From Orobanche coerulescens (Eukaryota > Streptophyta > Magnoliopsida > Lamiales > Orobanchaceae), in contig CM065802.1 in NCBI GenBank assembly GCA_033398695.1, forward strand, positions 165,225,965-165,289,964: DNA of 64,000 nt. The letters are read 5' to 3'. This document shows positions 32,863 to 43,858 of this stretch, piece by piece. The position numbers were made by a program, and so were the translations under genes. Below the pieces are notes generated by a model that was not told where the DNA came from, did no database searches, and saw only the letters and a program-made list of their open reading frames with translations. The stretch's first letter is position 1. Every line of letters starts with the position of its first letter.

Positions 32863-35064
32863 TGTAAAACTCAGATTTTTGAATATGTTAAAATACCTTT
32901 AAATCTTGAATCTATAAAAGACGTTTAATTATTTAAAATATTACATTATGATTATAACCTAAGTATTTAAATCGTCAACATTTGAAGAAATAAATGTAAT
33001 ACGAATATAAAACGTATGGAGAACTAATTTGTACATAATTAAAATTGTCACACGTTTTCTATTTTTATCCCTAGCCGAATGATATGTTTCACACAAACAT
33101 ATGGAATTGTGAATCATGTCCAGGTTCGTGATGGGTTTTATATTTGGCAAAACCTTCCCTCAAATCCCCATAATTTAGCCAGTTTCCTTTTCGAAATTCC
33201 TCCCCACTCGCCTATATATATCACACACACATACTTCACAAAACTAAAAACCCTAAAACCTAAAACTAAAAACAGTGGCTACCTAGTTCTCTACCATTCC
33301 CGTTCGATCTAGACGTGCACAAAGGAAGGATTTGTGGTAGATTGAAGGTCTCGGGTGCGTTGGTATGATTAAACACGTTATATGATGGCTTAAATGAATT
33401 CTGGAATTAAGACAGCTTGTATACCTGAATATGTGAACGAGATAAGTCATTAATATAATGATTCAATTCAGTTTCCTTTAATGAAAGCCTAGTTTTATGT
33501 CTTAGTTAAGTTCTACAATTAGTTTGGTGTGATTTAGATTTTTTTTTTGTTCGTGTTTTATATTTTTGTGTGATTAAGTGTTGAATCTGAAATTCGGGAG
33601 TCTGAAATCAGTCCACTTTGTCGATTTTTGATTCAAACACTATAATGATTTGGGCTATGAAACTCTCCAGTATGTAACTTCTATATGATTAGTAATACTA
33701 TGAATATTTGGGAATTTTTCCTGGATGTTTTGGTAGGTCGTTGAGGCAGATACTTTTTGGGTACAACTGTAGGTCGGTTTTCTGAATAGTCTGAGTCTGA
33801 GTATTTTTAGTGTGAGAATAAACTAACTAATAAATTTTGGAATAATTCGTGTGGGTTATAAAGAAACTGAAGCATCTGTGTGAATTTTTGTGAATTTTAC
33901 TTTTGAGTTCTGATATGGTTCAAAAATTCGTAAAGTTGTAACTTGTTCATAGATAAAAGCTGATAAAAAAAAAGGTTAAAAGGCTAATAAATATTAGGGT
34001 TGTATTGAATTTATCTCCAGGTATGCTGTCAGGTTTTTAAGTCATATTGAAAGGGGTCCATTTTATTGATACCAACGTGTTTTTGAGTGATTCTTGAGTC
34101 TAAAATCAAGTTATGTAAAAGTACTTTCGTAATATGCAATTCTTGTAATTTATAGAAGTCGAGAGAATGTCTTTTCTGATTTTAGAAGTTCAAGTGTCAA
34201 ACATGTCAATTAGTAATCCGAATTTCAACATTGGTTTATGATTTTTGTTTTGAAATCAGTAAGGAATCATTAACTCAAATTGGACAGGGCTTAAATATAA
34301 GATGTGTTTGGCCTCTGTGATTTTTGGTGGAGTTTTTAGAGTAGCACATCATGGGCTCTTAATTGCTTACTTTTTGAGTCTCAGATCTGTCACCGAATCT
34401 CGACTAGTTTTGATAAGGAATATTTTGTTCTATAGCTATACTAACTGGAAATTCTATAAAAATTAAACAAAGTAGAAAACATATGTACCTACATGGGGCA
34501 TGCGTGCATGCAGTCCCTTCACATATGGGAGTTGATCACTCCATTGGGCTATTATTTGTTTGGATATTTGTTTGGGCCTCGGGTAAAATACTGAATCCAC
34601 ATTCATACACTTTATACTAAAACTTTGATATCCTTTTGATTATCCATTGATAGCATATGTATTCTATCTTTGCATTCCTTTGATTATCTTATCTCGTTTG
34701 ATCTGTTTTGTTATTTTCTTTATATCTGTTCACTGAGCTTTTTATGCTCAGCCGCTTTTCTTCTCCATGCGACAGGTACTTAAGCTAGGACCGGGGTTAT
34801 TAGCTTGGGGATGAGAGAGAGTGGATTACCCTATAGCTTTATTTTAATAATCAACTTTATTTCCTTATTGTTATTTCTGGATTTCGGAAATTTGTATCAT
34901 ACTCTCTTTTGTTCGGTTTCAGGGACACTTGGTGTTGTTTTAGTCTCCTTTTGATACTCTTTGATAATTTCTAATTAAGACTTCCGCTGTTTGATTTGAA
35001 TATGTTGTATCTGATATGTCACCATAAAGTGATGCTTCTGCCCTTGTCGGGTTGGAGCGTTACA
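32863..35064 (+). repeat. Array LTR 3 (short form)
   Basis: 2202 bp with the deletion join at about 34498. Its 5' half shares diagnostic variants with LTR 7 (GGAATAATTCG, AAACTGAAGCATCTG, ATATGCAATTCTTG), while its 3' end is of the short-LTR type. TATA box at 33213. Confidence 0.87.
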
Positions 35065-35615
35065 ATTTATGGTATCAGAGAGCACTATGTTTGACCTGTA
35101 GAGCTTAGGCTTTGACCTGTGAGGATTGGGTAGACATTAGGTTTCCTTCTTCATCTTTTCCTTTCGTACTTCATCTTTATTTTGGACTTTGCTACGATTC
35201 ATTGAACCGTTTGACATTCTTGATCGTATTGGGGAGGTTTCTTATCGTATGGCTCTACCTCCTCAGTTATCACATGTGCATAACGTTTTCCACGTATCCC
35301 TTTTGCGGGGATACAACTATCATCCTCTACATGTGATGTCATACCCTTTTGACCAGATTCAACCAGACATGTCACTTCCGGAAGAACCGTAAGCCATTCT
35401 TGATAGGCAGGAGAGAGTCATGAGAAATAAGGTCATTCGCTTTGTTAAGATTCTTTGGAAGAACCACCCAGCACGCGAGGCGACCTGGGAAACTGAAGAG
35501 TCTATGCGAGCCAGCTACCCTCATTTCTTTTTGTATTCTGGTATGGTTTCGTTTTGTTTCGTTACCTTTCCTTTTTCATTTTCGAGGACGAATTTTTTTT
35601 TTAGAGGGGAAGAGT
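35065..35615 (+). pseudogene. Array internal 4
   Basis: Primer site from 35070. Integrase remnant open 35189-35392 (shared TAA at 35390-35392). The chromodomain-like end follows, with EATWETEESMRASYPHFF intact. It reads PFDILDRIG instead of PFEILDRIG. Polypurine tract ends at 35614. Confidence 0.85.
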
Positions 35616-37814
35616 TGTAAAACTCAGATTTTTGAATATGTTAAAATACCTTTAAATCTTGAATCTATAAAAGACGTTTAATTATTTAAAATATTACATT
35701 ATGATTATAACCTAAGTATTTAAATCGTCAACATTTGAACAAATAAATGTAATACGAATATAAAACGTATGGAGAACTAATTTGTACATAATTAAAATTG
35801 TCACACGTTTTCTATTTTTATCCCTAGCCGAATGATATGTTTCACACAAACATATGGAATTGTGAATCATGTCCAGGTTCCTGATGGGTTTTATATTTGG
35901 CAAAGCCTTCCCTCAAATCCCCATAATTTAGGCATTTTCCTTTTTGAAATTCCTCCCCACTCGCCTATATATATCACACACACACATACTTCACAAAACT
36001 AAAAACCCTAAAACCTAAAACTAAAAACAGTGGCTACCTAGTTCTCTACCATTCCCGTTCGATCGAGACGTGCACAAAGGAAGGATTGGTGGTGGATTGA
36101 AGGTCTCGGGTGCATTGGTATGATTAAACACGTTATATGATGGCTTAAATGAATTCTGGAATTAAGACAGCTTGTATACCTGAATTTGTGAACGAGATAA
36201 GTCATTAATATAATGATTCAATTCAGTTTCCTTTAATGAAAGCCTAGTTTTATGTCTTAGTTAAGTTCTACAATTAGTTTGGAGTGATTTCAATTTGTTT
36301 TGTTCGTGTTTTATATTTTTGTGTGATTAAGTGTTGAATCTGAAATTCGGGAGTCTGAAATCAGTCCACTTTGTCGATTTTTGATTCAAACACTATAATG
36401 ATTTGGGCTATGAAACTCTCCAGTATGTAACTTCTATATGATTGGTAATACTATGAATATTTGGGAATTTTTCCTGGATGTTTTTGTTGGTCGTTGAGGC
36501 GGATACTTTTTGGGTACAACTGTAGGTCGGTTTTCTGAATAGTCTGAGTTTGAGTATTTTTAGTGTGGGACTAAACTAACTAATAAATTCTAAAAAAAAA
36601 TTTTGGGTTCTAAGGACATTGAAGTATCTGTGTGAATTTCTGTGAATTTTACTTTTGCGTTCTGATGTGGTTCAAAAATTTGTCAAGTTGTAACCTGTTC
36701 ATAGATAAAAGCTGATAAAAAAAGGTTAAAAGGCTAATAAAGGTTAGGGTTGTATTGAATTTATCTCTAGGTATGCTGTCAGGTTTTTGGGTCATATTGA
36801 AAGGGGTCCATTTTATTTATACCAATTTGTTTTTGAGTGATTCTTGAGTCTAAAATCAAGTTCTGGAAAAGTACTTTCTGAATATACAAGTCTTGTAATT
36901 TTTAGAAGTCGAGAGAATGTCTTTTCTGATTTTACAAATTCAAGTGTCAAACTTGTCAATTAGTAATCCGAATTTCAACATTGGTTTATGATTTTTGTTT
37001 TGAAATCAGTAAGGAATCATTAACTCAAATTGGACAGGGATTAAATATAAGATGTGTTTGGCCTCTGTGATTTTTGGTGGAATTTTTAGAGTAGCACATC
37101 ATAGGCTCTTAATTGCTTACTTTTTGAGTCTCAGATCTGTCACCGAATCTCGACTAGTTTTGATAAGGAATATTTGTTCTATAGCTATACTAACTGGAAA
37201 TTCTACAAAAATTAAACAAAGTAGAAAACATATGTACCTACATGGGGCATGCGTGCATGAAGTCCCTTCACATTTGGGAGTTGATCACTCCATTGGGCTA
37301 TTATTTGTTTGGATATTTGTTTGGGCCTCGGGTAAAATACTGATTCCACATTCATACACTTTATACTTAAACTTTGATATCCTTTTGATTATCCATTGAT
37401 AGCATATGTATTCTATCTTTGCATTCCTTTGATTATCTTATCTCGTTTGATCTGTTTTGTTATTTTCTTTATATCTGTTCACTGAGCTTTTTATGCTCAG
37501 CCGCTTTTCTTCTCCATGCGGCAGGTACTTAAGCTAGGACCGGGGTTATTAGCTTGGGGATGAGAGAGAGTGGATTACCCTATAGATTTATTTTAATAAT
37601 CAACTTTATTTCCTTATTGTTATTTCTGGATTTCGGACATTTATATCATACTCTCTTTTGTTCGGTTTCAGGGACACTTGGTGTTGTTTTAGTCTCCTTT
37701 TGATACTCTTTTGATAATTTCTAATTAAGACTTCCGCTATTTGATTTGAATATGTTGTATCTGATATGTCACCATAAAGTGATGCTTCTGCCCTTGTCGG
37801 GTTGGAGCGTTACA
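35616..37814 (+). repeat. Array LTR 4 (short form)
   Basis: 2199 bp, deletion join at about 37247. It belongs with LTRs 5 and 6 by the variants CTAAAAAAAAATTTTGGG and TACTTTTGCGTTCTG. With LTR 5 it also shares GCATGCGTGCATGAAG. TATA box at 35966. Confidence 0.87.
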
Positions 37815-38365
37815 ATTTATGGTATCAGAGAGCACTAGGTTTGACCTGTAGAGCTTAGGCTTTGACCTGTGAGGATTGGGTAGACATTAGGTTTCCTTCT
37901 TCATCTTTTCCTTTCGTACTTCATCTTTATTTTGGACTTTGCTACGATTCATTGAACCGTTTGAGATTCTTGATCGTATTGGGGAGGTTTCTTATCGTCT
38001 GGCTCCACCTCCTCAGTTATCACATGTGCATAACGTTTTCCACGTATCCCTTTTGCGGGGATACAACTATCATCCTCTACATGTGATGTCATACCCTTTT
38101 GACCAGATTCAACCAGACATGTCACTTCCGGAAGAACCGTAAGCCATTCTTGATAGGCAGGAGAGAGTCATGAGAAATAAGGTCATTCGCTTTGTTAAGA
38201 TTCTTTGGAAGAACCACCCAGCACGCGAGGCGACCTGGGAAACTGAAGAGTCTATGCGAGCCAGCTACCCTCATTTCTTTTTGTAGTCTGGTATGGTTTT
38301 GTTTTGTTTCGTTACCTTTCCTTTTTCATTTTCGAGGACGAAATTTTTTTTTAGAGGGGAAGAGT
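37815..38365 (+). pseudogene. Array internal 5
   Basis: Primer site from 37820. Integrase remnant open 37939-38142 with the shared TAA at 38140-38142 and APPPQLSHVH in place of ALPPQLSHVH. The chromodomain-like end terminates at TAG 38284-38286. It is nearly identical to internal 6. Confidence 0.85.
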
Positions 38366-40559
38366 TGTAAAACTCAGATTTTTGAATATGTTAAAATACC
38401 TTTAAATCTTGAATCTATAAAAGACGTTTAATTATTTAAAATATTACATTATGATTATAACATAAGTATTTAAATCGTCAACATTTGAATAAATAAATGT
38501 AATACGAATATAAAACGTATGGAGAACTAATTTTTACATAATTAAAATTGTCACACGTTTTCTATTTTTATCCCTAGCCGAATGATATGTTTCACACAAA
38601 CATATGGAATTGTGAATCATGTCCAGGTTCCTGATGGGTTTTATATTTGGCAAAGCCTTCCCTCAAATCCCCATAATTTAGGCATTTTCCTTTTTGAAAT
38701 TCCTCCCCACTCGCCTATATATATCACACACACATACTTCACAAAACTAAAAACCCTAAAACCTAAAACTAAAAACAGTGGCTACCTAGTTCTCTACCAT
38801 TCCCGTTCGATCGAGACGTGCACAAAGGAAGGATTGGTGGTAGATTGAAGGTCTCGGGTGCATTGGTATGATTAAACACGTTATATGATGGCTTAAATGA
38901 ATTCTGGAATTAAGACAGCTTGTATACCTGAATTGTGAACGAGATAAGTCATTAATATAATGATTCAATTCAGTTTCCTTTAATGAAAGCCTAGTTTTAT
39001 GTCTTAGTTAAGTTCTACAATTAGTTTGGAGTGATTTCAATTTGTTTTGTTCGTGTTTTATATTTTTGTGTGATTAAGTGTTGAATCTGAAATTCGGGAG
39101 TCTGAAATCAGTCCACTTTGTCGATTTTTGATTCAAACACTATAATGATTTGGGCTATTAAACTCTCCAGTATGTAACTTCTATATGATTGGTAATACTA
39201 TGAATATTTGGGAATTTTTCCTGGATGTTTTTGTTGGTCGTTGAGGCGGATACTTTTTGGGTACAACTGTAGGTCGGTTTTCTGAATAGTCTGAGTTTGA
39301 GTATTTTTAGTGTGGGACTAAACTAACTAATAAATTCTAAAAAAAAATTTTGGGTTCTAAGGACATTGAAGTATCTGTGTGAATTTCTGTGAATTTTACT
39401 TTTGCGTTCTGATGTGGTTCAAAAATTTGTCAAGTTGTAACCTGTTCATAGATAAAAGCTGATAAAAAAGGTTAAAAGACTAATAAAGGTTAGGGTTGTA
39501 TTGAATTTATCTCTAGGTATGCTGTCAGGTTTTTGGGTCATATTGAAAGGGGTCCATTTTATTTATACCAATTTGTTTTTGAGTGATTCTTGAGTCTAAA
39601 ATCAAGTTCTGGAAAAGTACTTTCTGAATATACAAGTCTTGTAATTTTTAGAAGTCGAGAGAATGTCTTTTCTGATTTTACAAGTTCAAGTGTCAAACTT
39701 GTCAATTAGTAATCCGAATTTCAACATTGGTTTATGATTTTTGTTTTGAAATCAGTAAGGAATCATTAACTCAAATTGGACAGGGCTTAAATATAAGATG
39801 TGTTTGGCCTCTGTGATTTTTGGTGGAATTTTTAGAGTAGCACATCATGGGCTCTTAATTGCTTACTTTTTGAGTCTCAGATATCATCAGAATCTNGACT
39901 AGTTTTGATAAGGAATATTTGTTCTATAGCTATACTAACTGGAAATTCTACAAAAATTAAACAAAGTAGAAAACATATGTACCTACATGGGGCATGCGTG
40001 CATGAAGTCCCTTCACATTTGGGAGTTGATCACTCCATTGGGCTATTATTTGTTTGGATATTTGTTTGGGCCTCGGGTAAAATACTGATTCCACATTCAT
40101 ACACTTTATACTTAAACTTTGATATCCTTTTGATTATCCATTGATAGCATATGTATTCTATCTTTGCATTCCTTTGATTATCTTATCTCGTTTGATCTGT
40201 TTTGTTATTTTCTTTATATCTGTTCACTGAGCTTTTTATGCTCAGCCGCTTTTCTTCTCCATGCGGCAGGTACTTAAGCTAGGACCGGGGTTATTAGCTT
40301 GGGGATGAGAGAGAGTGGATTACCCTATAGATTTATTTTAATAATCAACTTTATTTCCTTATTGTTATTTCTGGATTTCGGACATTTGTATCATACTCTC
40401 TTTTGTTCGGTTTCAGGGACACTTGGTGTTGTTTTAGTCTCCTTTTGATACTCTTTTGATAATTTCTAATTAAGACTTCCGCTATTTGATTTGAATATGT
40501 TGTATCTGATATGTCACCATAAAGTGATGCTTCTGCCCTTGTCGGGTTGGAGCGTTACA
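38366..40559 (+). repeat. Array LTR 5 (short form)
   Basis: 2194 bp, deletion join at about 39992, very similar to LTR 4. It contains the only ambiguous base of the window (N at 39895, in ATCTNGACTAG) and a small nearby difference (AGATATCATCAGAATC) from other units. TATA box at 38716. Confidence 0.87.
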
Positions 40560-41110
40560 ATTTATGGTATCAGAGAGCACTAGGTTTGACCTGTAGAGCT
40601 TAGGCTTTGACCTGTGAGGATTGGGTAGACATTAGGTTTCCTTCTTCATCTTTTCCTTTCGTACTTCATCTTTATTTTGGACTTTGCTACGATTCATTGA
40701 ACCGTTTGAGATTCTTGATCGTATTGGGGAGGTTTCTTATTGTCTGGCTCCACCTCCTCAGTTATCACATGTGCATAACGTTTTCCACGTATCCCTTTTG
40801 CGGGGATACAACTATCATCCTCTACATGTGATGTCATACCCTTTTGACCAGATTCAACCAGACATGTCACTTCCGGAAGAACCGTAAGCCATTCTTGATA
40901 GGCAGGAGAGAGTCATGAGAAATAAGGTCATTCGCTTTGTTAAGATTCTTTGGAAGAACCACCCAGCACGCGAGGCGACCTGGGAAACTGAAGAGTCTAT
41001 GCGAGCCAGCTACCCTCATTTCTTTTTGTAGTCTGGTATGGTTTCGTTTTGTTTCGTTACCTTTCCTTTTTCATTTTCGAGGACGAAATTTTTTTTTAGA
41101 GGGGAAGAGT
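40560..41110 (+). pseudogene. Array internal 6
   Basis: Primer site from 40565. Integrase remnant 40684-40887 (YCLAPPPQLSHVH) with the shared TAA at 40885-40887. The chromodomain-like end stops at 41029-41031. The near-identity with internal 5 suggests a recent duplication of this unit. Confidence 0.85.
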
Positions 41111-43307
41111 TGTAAAACTCAGATTTTTGAATATGTTAAAATACCTTTAAATCTTGAATCTATAAAAGACGTTTAATTATTTAAAATATTACATTATGAT
41201 TATAACATAAGTATTTAAATCGTCAACATTTGAATAAATAAATGTAATACGAATATAAAACGTATGGAGAACTAATTTTTACATAATTAAAATTGTCACA
41301 CGTTTTCTATTTTTATCCCTAGCCGAATGATATGTTTCACACAAACATATGGAATTGTGAATCATGTCCAGGTTCCTGATGGGTTTTATATTTGGCAAAG
41401 CCTTCCCTCAAATCCCCATAATTTAGGCATTTTCCTTTTTGAAATTCCTCCCCACTCGCCTATATATATCACACACACACATACTTCACAAAACTAAAAA
41501 CCCTAAAACCTAAAACTAAAAACAGTGGCTACCTAGTTCTCTACCATTCCCGTTCGATCGAGACGTGCACAAAGGAAGGATTGGTGGTAGATTGAAGGTC
41601 TCGGGTGCGTTGGTATGATTAAACACGTTATATGATGGCTTAAATGAATTCTGGAATTAAGGCAGCTTGTATACCTGAATTTGTGAACGATATAAGTCAT
41701 TAATATAATGATTCAATTCAGTTTCCTTTAATGAAAGCCTAGTTTTATGTCTTAGTAAGTTCTACAATTAGTTTGGAGTGATTTCGATTTGTTTTGTTCG
41801 TGTTTTATATTTTTGTGTGATTAAGTGTTGAATCTGAAATTCGGGAGTCTGAAATCAGTCCACTTTGTCGATTTTTGATTCAAACACTATAATGATTTGG
41901 GCTATGAAACTCTCCAGTATGTAACTTCTATATGATTGGTAATACTATGAATATTTGGGAATTTTTCCTGGATGTTTTTTTGGTCGTTGAGGCGGATACT
42001 TTTTGGGTACAACTGTAGGTCGGTTTTCTGAATAGTCTGAGTTTGAGTATTTTTAGTGTGGGACTAAACTAACTAATAAATTCTAAAAAAAAATTTTGGG
42101 TTCTAAGGACATTGAAGTATCTGTGTGAATTTCTGTGAATTTTACTTTTGCGTTCTGATGTGGTTCAAAAATTTGTCAAGTTGTAACCTGTTCATAGATA
42201 AAAACTGATAAAAAAAGGTTAAAAGGCTAATAAAGGTTAGGGTTGTATTGAATTTATCTCTAGGTATGCTGTCAGGTTTTTGGGTCATATTGAAAGGGGT
42301 CCATTTTATTTATACCAATTTGTTTTTGAGTGATTCTTGAGTCTAAAATCAAGTTCTGGAAAAGTACTTTCTGAATATACAAGTCTTGTAATTTTTAGAA
42401 GTCGAGAGAATGTCTTTTCCGATTTTACAAGTTCAAGTGTCAAACTTGTCAATTAGTAATCCGAATTTCAACATTGGTTTATGATTTTTGTTTTGAAATC
42501 AGTAAGGAATCATTAACTCAAATTGGACAGGGCTTAAATATAAGATGTGTTTGGGCTCTGTGATTTTTGGTGGAATTTTTAGAGTAGCACATCATGGGCT
42601 CTTAATTGCTTACTTTTTGAGTCTCAGATCTGTCACCGAATCTCGACTAGTTTTGATAAGGAATATTTGTTCTATAGCTATACTAACTGGAAATTCTACA
42701 AAAATTAAACAAAGTAGAAAACATATGTACCTACATGGGGCATGCGTGCATGCAGTCCCTTCACATTTCGGAGTTGATCACTCCATTGGGCTATTATTTG
42801 TTTGGATATTTGTTTGGGCCTCGGGTAAAATACTGATTCCACATTCATACACTTTATACTTAAACTTTGATATCCTTTTGATTATCCATTCATAACATAT
42901 GTATTCTATCTTCGCATTCCTTTGATTATCTTATCTCGTTTGATCTGTTTTGTTATTTTCTTTATATCTGTTCACTGAGCTTTTTATGCTCAGCCGCTTT
43001 TCTTCTCCATGCGACAGGTACTTAAGCTAGGACCGGGGTTATTAGCTTGGGGATGAGAGAGAGTGGATTACCCTATAGCTTTATTTTAATAATATACTTT
43101 ATTTCCTTATTGTTATTTCTGGATTTTGGACATTTGTATCGTACTCTCTTTTGTTCGGTTTCAGGGACACTTGGTGTTGTTTTAGTCCCCTTTTGATACT
43201 CTTTTGATAATTTCTAATTAAGACTTCCGCTGTTTGATTTGAATATGTTGTATCTGATATGTCACGATAAAGTGATGCTTCTGCCCTTGTCGGGTTGGAG
43301 CGTTACA
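41111..43307 (+). repeat. Array LTR 6 (short form)
   Basis: 2197 bp, deletion join at about 42740. The 5' half is of the LTR 4/5 type. From about 42740 on it has GCATGCAG and CTTCGCATTCC like LTRs 1-2, so a switch of subtype lies within it. TATA box at 41461. Confidence 0.86.
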
Positions 43308-43858
43308 ATTTATGGTATCAGAGAGCACTAGGTTTGACCTGTAGAGCTTAGGCTTTGACCTGTGAGGATTGGGTAGACATTAGGTTTCCTTCTTCATCTT
43401 TTCCTTTCGTACTTCATCTTTATTTTGGACTTTGCTACGATTCATTGAACCGTTTGAGATTCTTGATCGTATTGGGGAGGTTTCTTATCATCTGGCTCTA
43501 CCTCCTCAGTTATCACATGTGCATAACGTTTTCCACGTATCCCTTTTGCGGGGATACAACTATCATCCTCTACATGTGGTGTCATACCCTTTTGACCAGA
43601 TTCAACCAGACATGTCACTTCCAGAAGAACCGTAAGCCATTCTTGATAGGCATGAGAGAGTCATGAGAAATAAGGTCATTCGCTTTGTTAAGATTCTTTG
43701 GAAGAACCACCCAACACGCGAGGAGACCTGGGAAACTGAAGAGTCTATGCGAGCCAGCTACCCTCATTTCTTTTCGTAGTCTGGTATGGTTTCGTTTTGT
43801 TTTGCTACCTTTCCTTTTTCATTTTCGAGGACGAAAATTTTTTTTAGAGGGGAAGAGT
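43308..43858 (+). pseudogene. Array internal 7
   Basis: Primer site from 43313. Integrase remnant 43432-43635 (YHLALPPQLSHVH) with the shared TAA at 43633-43635. The chromodomain-like end has HPTREETWETEESM and stops at 43777-43779. It shares AGGCATGAGAGAG with internal 3. Confidence 0.85.

Noticed and set aside
31550..42895. Recurring ~115-residue frames (MCLASVIFGG...) in the array LTRs
   Set aside because: They lie across the deletion join in LTR sequence, lack any family, and recur only because the DNA is repeated.
26184..43635. A functional small protein conserved in the seven internals
   Set aside because: It is the integrase C-terminal remnant; most copies have no ATG and all carry the same internal stop. 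Sequence similarity is explained by DNA duplication.
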